From Leishmania mexicana MHOM/GT/2001/U1103 (Eukaryota > Euglenozoa > Kinetoplastea > Trypanosomatida > Trypanosomatidae): a stretch of DNA of 64,000 nt. The position numbers and the translations under genes were made by a program. Where the stretch lies: positions 310,001 to 374,000 of the forward strand of contig NC_018310.1 in the NCBI RefSeq assembly GCF_000234665.1, read 5' to 3'. The notes beneath the pieces were generated by a model that was not told the DNA's origin, did no database searches, and worked only from the letters and a program-made list of their open reading frames with translations. Positions 12,101 to 18,024 of the stretch are shown piece after piece. The first letter of the stretch is position 1, and every line of letters starts with the position of its first letter.

Positions 12101-13768
12101 GCTGCTGGTGCCATCCTGCAACATGCACGCGCGTACTGGCAGGCGGCGAATCGAGCACATGGTGCGCGGCCGCTGCTGATGATGAACATGTGCGACGCTC
12201 TGCACTTTTATTCTCTCGATAGGCATCAGGTGTGCCATAACGGTGGCAACGCCCACGGCGGGCAGCTCGTAGGCTCCGCTTACCAGACCGATACAGCCGA
12301 AGCGCCGAGCGGCACAGCCTCCTCCGCAGCCAAGGGCAGCACCCGTGACTCTGCCGAGGTCGTGGAACAGGCTCGCTGGCTGGAATACATCACTGGTGGT
12401 AGCGGCTTCGACCGCGGCAACGATCCCGCTGCGCCCTGGAGCAGTCGCTCCACGACGATGGTACTCGGGCTGGTACGCCCCTGTCCCGCCCTCTCTGTGG
12501 CGTCGATTTGCGCGCCGAGGGCAACGGGTGAGGCGACGACGGTTGGCGAGCGCAAGCGTCGGCGGATCGCCCTGCTCCGTCGCGCCGGTGTGTTAGCCTC
12601 GGTGCAGGAGATGGCAGAGCGGTGCCGCGCGTACGGGCTGAGCTGCGCGATGCGGCATGACGGCGCGCAGGCGTGGCAAGCCACGTGTGCGGCACATTTT
12701 TGGCACCGGAAGTCGCAGCGGCTGCAGCGCGAGATTTTCGAGTGTGTTGTCGGTGACGACGATGCCGCCGCGACTGCACGCGCACGCTTGCACGCGTCGG
12801 ACGGTGGCGTTTTAGCGAATCGGCATGCAGGGGCGGCTGGGCAGGAGACAGCAGCAGCCGCGTCCACGGCAGGGCAGCCCGTGATGGGTGGCGGCATGTC
12901 TGACGTGGAGCGTCGTGCTCGCCACCGGCTCCAACTTCTCCGTTGCGATGACCTCGCGCAGCTGCTGTTACTCATGACGTCCGAGACGTCGGCGGTGCTA
13001 CCATTGCCGAGCCCAGAGTGTGGAGCGAACACGGACACGGAGGCATCGCTCTCACTTCTGCGGCTGAAGATGCGTGTGGTGATGGAAACAATGGCGGAGC
13101 TGCTACCGAGCGCCTCCACGAACGAGCTGATGCAAGTGGTGCTCGCGCTTCTCAAGCTCTCGATCTCTGCCGCAGCGACCGACGCCAGCCGCACCGACGC
13201 GACCGCGTCCCAGCTTCTTCACTACGTGTGTCTCGAGGCGCGGCGCCTGCTGGCAAATGTGGCGGTGCTCGTCGCCAACGATGTGGAGCGCTTCACCTTT
13301 GGCGAGCTACTGTGGCTCATCACGCGGCTGCACACCCCATGCATTCGGGCGGCGGTACCGCCTCACGCACAGTCCGCTCAGCAGGCTGAAGGCGGAGCAG
13401 CGGCGCAGAGCGAGATGTTCCCGAGGCCTAGGCACGGCAAGGCGTTGGGAGACGAGCCCGTCGATGTGTCGATGTCGTACGTGTCAGCAGCTGTCGCGCG
13501 CGCCATCCGCGTTGTCATCGAAGGCTCCAACGACCCCACGGGCGGTGCGCGAGACGACGGCGCTGACCCTGACGATGAGATCGGCGATGGCACTGATGTC
13601 CCGACTAACATGGCGGCTGCTCTCGACGACGACGTGCCCGTCAATGCGCAGTCGGCGTCACCCGTGACCGTCGCGCAGTGGGCCAATGCCGTCGCTGCGG
13701 CAGAGCAGCTTCAGGGGAAGTCACAGCTGCAATATGTGCTGCAGCTGGTGGAGCGCTCGGCGGTGTGA
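3104..13768 (+). CDS. Giant hypothetical protein (3,554 aa), helical-repeat-like
   Basis: A single uninterrupted frame of 10.7 kb. The frame opens with GTG at 3101, but the first ATG is the next codon at 3104, which I take as the start; the next in-frame ATG is at 3548. I do not recognise a named domain. The protein is Ala/Ser/Arg-rich, with disordered stretches (for example residues 760-860) separating alpha-helical blocks at roughly residues 1246-1330, 1690-1770, 1950-2070, 2146-2286 and 3319-3410. These blocks have Leu/Ala-rich spacing such as FVPLVTALAELELASM and FGELLWLITRLH, which recalls the helical repeats of FASTK/RAP-type or other organellar RNA-binding proteins. No RAP domain is visible at the C-terminus. 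The extreme N-terminus is Arg-rich and poor in acids, compatible with mitochondrial import, but that is weak. The coding call is firm from frame length; the function is open. Confidence 0.85.
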   Translation: MQRRGWRRAHDAPGSPPVTWFSNTNCTFSYASSAAQGVLVDGTAAASLVEKQRLADAAARARCYSLCRCGSAAAPLRRSNFPLPIRCLQSSTLASAPFIVTRKCQLHTASSPPPSAEPAPQGDSGHDGRFSGPTSSAAAAATDSTRRQMVHRRRQAKRAAASGESAATSAEQRVNEEADRRGREVRDASSGHHRHTQQPLSAAAASQKAPTPARQDDCIPGHGSALLQAARLPAPPTWCNATPESICSYLLTLRRVVSCNRAGTHLSSMTRRSALVFMHQILPTLMTMPPVPGADVLTGATVPTPADDAAVARHDVQLGASNDRADAAHASRHVEPLAHPSSPPQPLPRAPNPNTLASLPASAGASRQPKGWGKGTVPWTEPLAEAMLLMCNKLDCEVRQMWIARAALLYLVFEEGKGCAAPLEPQPAAWSAPPSSLTRTPRSTLNDKAQLALALMRTLEAHRRQSRLTREVLHPVTMRFARQLREKANGAASSDGLANRSEAAVGAPSELGSRDTRAADVGGDDKVATHASSAPRAVAAPLPRREGSLGNLERYLADGLLPLLYGEFVHYCRSVEQWHDDCNYRAAAAAPAASPQHPLAPSPSAQDGRTCLPCISRADIETFSLLAAVLHRALGLRGVVRCGDEVHFRLSGHSANSDAFEAPRSRGIAGDSSGDVEVSAEHLECGGERLRGSVADAAPAPAGAPLPQRGPRCQPAVSLRAFRLTIEAITARLDADGGPHTGAQELVSRNSMQQVCAGSGMRTSSPPPFVPPLHARGARGGGGGQSPSLSPPSSTSRFGGAAASSSARSPRVLSATAPSSEAAREGRCHGGRSHDPTTTGSGSPRTTTTPWAGFGNFSIGIFLPILSLCTHDRSFSSFVTTAADGGSAHAATTSATGSTSLASPTTAAEPSASYEEDVSALAAAISRLLLLGVYWAPLCRTYQLPTVLASFARATTAEVTHAAAEKSAPAAAAASSPHAASSHLAARVLELVRDALLPPSDDFAGPSSPFVQQLSRLVYSSGRYIEWLNFGTFTHIAATLDRVLSQWPMHHADVAAAAPARFLSGSADVGCGCTSDDSGGCDGGELSSSGAPGSVRHHGVAARGADTTTAADEAGTVVVPHATGSCVVFRAPVAAGTATLHVFAEIADEFWSRESGRIMWQAISRQARQRLTVMASTVPMHADSTKFLRFSMHTCTYTRLRIAVPNVNDDGALTTAAAASSVREILTAPFYVLRLMGVRSAAAEGMGTPDEVLRVYRTSERVESYMAVLNAIGSTTAARPVICAYLRSDFMWRTIPNDAFVPLVTALAELELASMTMPELMLVSGSLEYSTDPKHGPTASWSLPGRWTGCFSSQAMASLSARVEPHELRLLTADDEDAYTFCMETDARELQEMAGADTRHGDGKLPLLQFTLRRISRDGRVLDPPPSATTTSSAVRRRTGERGGATPSSTVRHVPRQGAGGARTPTRFVGAPTCYSLESVAKLLWEHPYSKSSNGCTRMPLTAFPPLLRSMTLLAEAERRVDDASLHDAVDLRRDGGSPVSRKWHAGSEPLNLCSVELILRIAWRLLFGSAFEDSAVAAPTEAVSLEALVTLYLSLTSVVSQWAVSSHTRALGAHPASREPAETSPVAGEGARKIGGAAKALAPPSILLALDCCLAHCEAALRPRLRAMALHTAGSGAADAAHTKPERVATDLRVLLQLAVLTERLLSFPANIAAPATAAAGMPVHELIHRQLFRELGASLREAPLQRIAGEVSRLPWWVTRRAHAEVRGDGTSPLSPLTSWVEPLLLQEIGAKRVPVAERATTAAAAPSVASCSSSGHHSFELFEWALLPFYTKLAARPHDVDGAATTADGTAVEPSPQHSTTTPMMDSFLCMEDAYRDCAAGLAAHQWLPQSSLHGLSTSLPSGVPMDDTNVNGDGNTTAFQASGRSAAPHTATLEAALHALPTQCESFHILLHVVRQLFLSHPILLSTAPDAALYYELRTARTAPDHEKSTASAASSASAPEHILGAAVGRQAWATLPTQRVELPHDLRQRYVDALFRCFKRLVHHHSCTAEELVELLHLLWLADPHASRVASSAPSSSSKASSSQWPSLFARCSGFVKGSLAELDAAAEMQDTNCSLEDGKDVGASPWLLRSVPDVLQTVYRTVHYGLTKSIVFKPRGVHWLSVNAMALHPRSMVLFLHCLSIVRGLEEQRQQRAAMPRLPSELPLPHRQQQQRAQHSLSRLHKNTLELFQPFVVCASITGEAISGVAKMRYMPLMLSSLSEMDPQLVLVLIQATFAGAMWSGDAGKDSRGRGGGSGRRERLNAGGAGFYRKLLAAAQTGVGPVRMGPSGHLQPTRTLVDGGVPNAQRLSESIAATMAALLMVASHVQASSTVWASSGGAGGHEDAYSAMTTRAAPQRAPSAHIGRAHRNALIFLRNSLYELLLLARSRRPLQCASAVTVVQVMQLAVVRDSQRMVRLLDWLFLSVLLPPLHVVEGAVVPAATNGSSHRGGGFAVAPLELLSSPAITTPTTPTAAAATLAHGDSGSAGERSDKYRLVTSADLVGGVRFPAAREAVLLLRLLPVPYWRSLLHRDVCWPRYRGYALQMLQRRGRSLTVTRGDAQTADTMRPPTLSKWNQLRGTLSSLLLSLDAESIACLVAEAMGPMVVLVVTTELLRALARQRACSGDSSTTARKDAEGMTRAVCAAMRTAPRTDDCQRAQAGEWAGGIAAPSDAGEDTPSPAALTSFEVVRRYASPRSVLADEAVQPWLEAACNVIDQLASTRHTDFVAMLEREAEWQRRVTEASSYRGVAAEEVPLGVFHQTAVEAMATARAATKGGARETAAPVLDVGEDGVAEVSDVGDSAGEHDRAALGSSASAPTASDDVSALGGSDGCAAPTTDFPATTGTAPVDAAGEWSDDSDVSAERPLVLDWRPIAEFVRAVREVDPGISQRQVRLECWMRQPELAADVPAEARELSTARIRPFSPATTPVVPSASLVEAAVAGGMDEARDVLHNAAGAILQHARAYWQAANRAHGARPLLMMNMCDALHFYSLDRHQVCHNGGNAHGGQLVGSAYQTDTAEAPSGTASSAAKGSTRDSAEVVEQARWLEYITGGSGFDRGNDPAAPWSSRSTTMVLGLVRPCPALSVASICAPRATGEATTVGERKRRRIALLRRAGVLASVQEMAERCRAYGLSCAMRHDGAQAWQATCAAHFWHRKSQRLQREIFECVVGDDDAAATARARLHASDGGVLANRHAGAAGQETAAAASTAGQPVMGGGMSDVERRARHRLQLLRCDDLAQLLLLMTSETSAVLPLPSPECGANTDTEASLSLLRLKMRVVMETMAELLPSASTNELMQVVLALLKLSISAAATDASRTDATASQLLHYVCLEARRLLANVAVLVANDVERFTFGELLWLITRLHTPCIRAAVPPHAQSAQQAEGGAAAQSEMFPRPRHGKALGDEPVDVSMSYVSAAVARAIRVVIEGSNDPTGGARDDGADPDDEIGDGTDVPTNMAAALDDDVPVNAQSASPVTVAQWANAVAAAEQLQGKSQLQYVLQLVERSAV

Positions 13769-14519
13769 TCGAGCGCTTGCCATCGTTGTCTGCGCGTGCG
13801 TGTGTGCCAGTGCTTGCATGCCGTGTGCAATGTCTGGGGCGTGGATCCCACGTGGTTGGCAACGTGATGGGGCGGGAAAAAAGATGGCGGAGGGGGAGGG
13901 GAGGGGGGGGCGACCGGCGGCGCATAGGCCCGCGGCACCGGTCGCTGCAGGGCGAACAGCGTTGAGGCGGCGCAGAGGGTCAGGACGGCTGCGGCGAGCA
14001 GAGCGTGGAGGAACACGGAGCACTTCGGACGGATACGCAAGCGAGTGAACGCGCGAGCTCACAAATATATTACAAGAGGCACTGGTGTCACTGTTGCTGC
14101 TACTGCTGCTGCTGATGATGATGGTGCTCCGAGTTGCTGGTACCAGCGGGCTTCATCAGAGGACGCGCCGCCCGTCATGTGAGGTGAGGCTGATATCTAG
14201 GCACGTCTGAACGTGTGCGTGTGTATGCGCCAGCTCCCATGGTGCACTGCACGCTTGACGACGACGACCACCACCGCCACCACAACACACGCCGCCATGC
14301 TCTCGTTGCTTCTCTGAGCTCTAGGCGCGTCTCTGCATGCTCCCCATGCTTCACATCTTCTCCCTTCCGCCTCCTCAGCGTCTCCCGCCTTTCGCCGTAC
14401 CGCTCTCTCCCTCTGTGCGTGTGTGCCAAGGCCGTTCACCTGCGCCTCCAAACTTCTGTCCCCCCACCACTCTCCATCCCCATTCCGATCCCCATCCCCA
14501 TCGGCCATCTAGCCGCACG
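13769..14519. other. Intergenic region
   Basis: About 750 bases. It contains a G-rich run on the plus strand at 13886-13912, CTG/GAT triplet runs at 14094-14125 and a GAC/CAC triplet patch at 14255-14292. It ends in the probable acceptor of the SNARE gene. No gene is supported. Confidence 0.7.
14431..14512 (+). promoter_or_regulatory. Predicted spliced-leader acceptor for the SNARE gene
   Basis: Bases 14431-14510 contain no AG and are almost all pyrimidine (CCCCACCACTCTCCATCCCC and onward). The first AG is at 14511-14512, only 7 bases before the ATG at 14520. This supports starting translation at 14520 rather than at the upstream in-frame ATG at 14337, which would lie before the acceptor. 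Confidence 0.6.
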
Positions 14520-15719
14520 ATGAAGCGCTCCATACGTACACTCGAACAGCTGCAAGTACGCTTGACAAGTGACGCGGAGGCCACCGGCGGCAGCGGCGGC
14601 AGCAGCAGCACTAGGGCCACCGCTGCGCAGCTCCGTGCCGCCGAGGCAGCCAAGCAGAAGCGGTTGGCAGCGATGACCCCATACAAGCAGGCCGAATACC
14701 GCTGCGTCGAATGCGTTGCCGAGCTGCGGCAGGCGTTGCACGATGTTGAGGAGTTTGAGGCTGCGCTGGGGCGTCGAACCAGCGCCGGTGTCGGCCGATC
14801 GAGAGAAGAGGAAGATGCAGGAGACACCGTGGACGCGGACGATGCCGAGAGCGCGAGGCTGCTTCGCCGGCGTGACGGGCGTCAAGGGCTGTCGAGCTCC
14901 ACCGAAACCGCTCTGCTAGAGCAGGAGCTTGCTCGTAGCCGGCAGGAGGCAAGGCGTGCGCATCAGCGCCTTCAGCAGCTGCAGCGTGAGGCCGCGCGAC
15001 TCGCCTCCAGGGCGCCTGCCAAGGCACCCAATGTGACGTCCTCCGCTGCCGTAGCATCTGTCGGCGACGCCTCCGCTCCTTCAGCAGCACTGGAGGCGCT
15101 TGAGTGGCAACGAGCACTGCAGCACGTCGAGCGGGCAAAGCGGTGGTACTGTGACGTGTTTGGGATAAGGGTCGTGTCGTCTCTGGACGATCCGGTGCTG
15201 CAGCTGAACAGACCCGCACAGCCGCAGCAGTCGGCCGGCAGCATGGCGCACTTCGGCAGAGGTGCCAATGCCGTCCCGTCATCCGTGACCGCTGCCGCTG
15301 GCTGGGCGAGCGCACAGGAAGGCAGCGCGGCGTGCGCAGACGGCGCCGGTGCCGCCGCGTCGACTGTATCGCCGACGTTGATGCTCCAAAGTTCCCGCGA
15401 GGATGCGGAGTTTCGCGAGTTCTTTGCCTCGGTGCAGGCCAACGACGGGCTTATCGACGCGGCCATGGATCGCATCAGCGAGGGCGTTTACCGACTCCTG
15501 GAGAACGCGCGTGGCATGCAGGACGAGTTGGCGGTGCAGGAGGCGCTGCTGCAGCAGACCGAGGTGTCTGTTGAGGCGACCGAGGCTCAGCTCACGCAAA
15601 TGAATCGCCGCCTCCGCCGCGCCATCCGAGAGATGGACGATTCGTCGATGTGCACATATGTCGTGTGTATGCTCGTGCTGCTACTCGTCCTAGGGCTGCT
15701 GTTGCGCGTTGCGAGCTGA
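14520..15719 (+). CDS. Qc-type SNARE, tail-anchored
   Basis: Predicted 399-residue SNARE protein for vesicle fusion. The frame is open from an ATG at 14337, but that extension is low-complexity translation of the pyrimidine tract, so the start is set at 14520 (MKRSIRTLEQLQ). The first 290 residues hold a charged coiled-coil region (about 75-165, with AAKQKRL and LARSRQEARRAHQRLQQLQ heptads) and a short conserved-looking segment near 195-225. Residues about 297-375 form the SNARE motif: hydrophobic heptads around a central Gln at residue 340 (context DELAVQEALL), which fits the zero-layer Gln of Qc-SNAREs such as the syntaxin-6 group. Residues about 379-395 are a single hydrophobic helix right at the C-terminus, a tail anchor. 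The specific membrane cannot be told. Its long 3' flank contains repeat copy A. Confidence 0.85.
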   Translation: MKRSIRTLEQLQVRLTSDAEATGGSGGSSSTRATAAQLRAAEAAKQKRLAAMTPYKQAEYRCVECVAELRQALHDVEEFEAALGRRTSAGVGRSREEEDAGDTVDADDAESARLLRRRDGRQGLSSSTETALLEQELARSRQEARRAHQRLQQLQREAARLASRAPAKAPNVTSSAAVASVGDASAPSAALEALEWQRALQHVERAKRWYCDVFGIRVVSSLDDPVLQLNRPAQPQQSAGSMAHFGRGANAVPSSVTAAAGWASAQEGSAACADGAGAAASTVSPTLMLQSSREDAEFREFFASVQANDGLIDAAMDRISEGVYRLLENARGMQDELAVQEALLQQTEVSVEATEAQLTQMNRRLRRAIREMDDSSMCTYVVCMLVLLLVLGLLLRVAS

Positions 15720-17030
15720 GGCGCGCACGCCCGCCTTTGAGGGTCCAGGCGCGCGTGTAGTTGCTGCCCCGGCTAGCTTTTCTATGTCCGTAGCCCAGAC
15801 ATCGTTCTCTTCTCGCTGCGTGTTCGTCTCCTCAGCTCTGACGGAGCGCAGCACCGCTCTGCTTCGTTGGTTTACGTCCTCCCTTTGAGGCCCCTGCTGC
15901 TTTTCGGCTCGCTGGCTGCCATCTGCGCCGCCGCCCTGCTGTTATGCCGTGGCTTCCCTCCCCCCTTCACACACGTGTGCTTGGATCTACAGCGGCCCCC
16001 TCTCCCCTTCTCCCCTCTCCTGTGTGCGGGATGATCTACGCTTGCTGCCCTGAGCGGGTAGCTGAGAGGAGTCAGCGATGTGGACGCGCAAAGAAAAGCG
16101 AGAACAGGCGCAGCGGCAGGCGCTGCATCATGCAGTGAGCGGGACGCCCGCGTGTGTACGGCATAGCTAACCATCCCTCCCCCCTCCCTCGGCTCTGTCG
16201 GCCAGTGTCGCCGTGTAGGACAGCAGGCCCAGGGAGGGGGGGAGGGATGGGGGAACCTTCAGGGCCCGTGCCTTCATACGCGTGCCTGCGTGGGGCGCGC
16301 TGCCCCCACGATCATATTATTCAAAGGCGTTCACCGTGGCGCCCGCTTGCATCTGTTTTCCGGTGTCCCCCCCCGTTGCGCTGCATTCCAGTCGGCGTGG
16401 TGGGACGTGCCGAGCCGCTCTGTGGCGTCCCTTCGACTGGCACCAACGCGGCTAACACTCGCCCTCCCGCCCTCGGTGACTCGCGTGAATGCGGACGCCC
16501 TTCCAGCTCGGCGGCGCACCCCCCCCCCCCCCAGACGCCCCGCATGCGTGGATCTTTGTACACACATGCGCGTGCACCGTGGCACATGTCCCCGCCACCC
16601 CTTCCCACCCCAACGCTTCTCAGCCCGCGTCTCCCCGACTTCACGTGCCTCCGCGAAGGCGGGTAGTGCACGCGCGTGCGCAAATGGCCGCTGCGTGGGA
16701 GCGCCGTTGTCAGCCCGAGGTGGCCAGCGGAGGCGGCGCACGCACAACCAAAGCGGGAGAAGAAGCGTCGCCACGGCCATCGCCCACCCGCTGCTCCTGC
16801 TGCTGCTGCAGCGGCGGCGGCGGCGGCAGTCGTTCGATTTTCCAGCAGAGCCCTACTTCTACGTCGCTCTGCTCTGGGGCGGGGGAAGGGGGGCGGGGCG
16901 TCGCTGACCTCTTTCACAGGTGCCGCGCGCACGTACACGGTCACCTCGATCCTTGTCAAGCGACCGTCGTTCCCATATGCATGCCGGTGTATGATGGATG
17001 GTGAAAGGCGTGCCCGTGGACTGAGAGCGG

Positions 17031-17648
17031 TGCCGACGAAGTATCGCCCCCCGCCCGCTCGCTCCCTCCCTCCGTCTGGCTGAGCCAGCGCGTGAGTGTG
17101 CACCGGGCCCCGGCGGCCGACGTGTGTTGGTGTCGTTCTCTTGCGCGTTCTTTGAATGCTTCGCAGTCGCACGCGCTGCCGTGGACGCAGCACGGCGACG
17201 AGATCGGGTGGGCCGACGGATGGCGTCCTCGTTGCTTCGCCTCAGTGGAGGCGCGATGCCTGTCCCACCTCTCAGCGACACGTGTGGTCTTGTACTCTCT
17301 GTGGGCACGGGCCCCCGGTGACCGCATGGCCGCCTCCCCTTCTCCCTCGTCATCTGCCCGATCTGTGCCTTGAGAGGACGCCCGACCACGCCCTTTGTGT
17401 CTCCGCTCGGTGGGCGGGAAGCGGGAAGGACGACGCGGGTGCGATGGCACACCCACCCACCCACCCACCGCCGAGAAGTCGGATGCCTTGCGATGAATAT
17501 GCTGGCTCGCTCCGTGACCTCACACTGCAACGCACTCCGTCTCTGCCTCTCCACCGCCGCTCTCTCTCTCTCGTCTCCCTCGCACACTGGCGAAGGAGCG
17601 AAGGTACTCCGCATGCATACTGGCCTTGCTACCCACGCACACACGCAC
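17031..17648 (+). repeat. 618-bp dispersed direct repeat, copy A (SIDER-like candidate)
   Basis: This block recurs at 45431-46048 in the same orientation, gap-free, with two differences that I can find (A here versus G there at 17517 and 17522). Identity begins abruptly at TGCCGACGAA and ends abruptly within a CA-rich run. The flanks on both sides are unrelated and I see no target-site duplication. Size and position in a probable 3' UTR fit the SIDER retroposons of Leishmania, but those are usually degenerate, and I cannot check the 79-bp signature by eye. The near-identity implies recent copying or gene conversion. Confidence 0.9.
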
Positions 17649-17851
17649 ACAAGCACCTTCGCAACCGCATACATACACGGACGCGGACAGCGCGCGTGCA
17701 CAAAGACATACATGGATCGCGCGCACATCTTCCCCGGTACACCGTAGCCGCTTTCCTCGTAACTCTCTCGGACAACGCGTGTGTGCGCCCATCCTGCCTC
17801 ACCCTGCCGTGTTAGTTGCGTGAGAGTCCCACGTGCGTTGAGCTTCTGTAG

Positions 17852-18023
17852 TCCCCCTCCCTCTCCTTGCGCGCCACACCCCTCTTCCACCCCCCGAAAA
17901 CACACACACACACACACCCACACGCACTCCCTCTGGGTGTCTCGGCGCGCGTGCGTCGTGGCTGCTGACCTTCGTTTTTCTCGCTCTTCTCCACCCGCGG
18001 CACCTTCGCGCGCCGTCCAAAAG
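17852..18023 (+). promoter_or_regulatory. AG-free zone and predicted acceptor for lipin
   Basis: Bases 17852-18021 contain no AG. They include two pyrimidine tracts (17852-17868 and 17969-17996) and a CA run. The first AG is at 18022-18023, leaving one base before the ATG at 18025. Other AGs at 17850-17851 and 17814-17815 would give a 5' UTR of about 175-210 bases. Which is used cannot be decided from sequence alone. Confidence 0.45.
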
Positions 18024-18024
18024 G

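Larger units (their letters stand above)
15720..18024. other. Intergenic region containing repeat copy A
   Basis: About 2.3 kb between the SNARE and lipin genes. Most is probably SNARE 3' UTR plus spacer. It contains a C run at 16510-16522, a GCTGCT/GGCGGC triplet patch at 16790-16830, the 618-bp repeat copy A (17031-17648), CA runs (17636-17650 and 17898-17920) and the AG-free acceptor zone of lipin. The long open frames seen on both strands are not supported as genes. Confidence 0.75.

Noticed and set aside
14337..14519. Upstream in-frame ATG extending the SNARE by 61 residues
   Set aside because: The extension translates the pyrimidine tract and lies upstream of the predicted acceptor at 14511-14512.
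16859..17923. Minus-strand open frame of 354 codons across repeat copy A, and its counterpart at 45188-46114 (308 codons)
   Set aside because: The shared part is simply the same repeated DNA; the ends differ and the sequence is Arg/Pro/Ser-rich without domains. Other frames in the repeat are equally open because of GC content, and it is antisense to the whole transcription unit.
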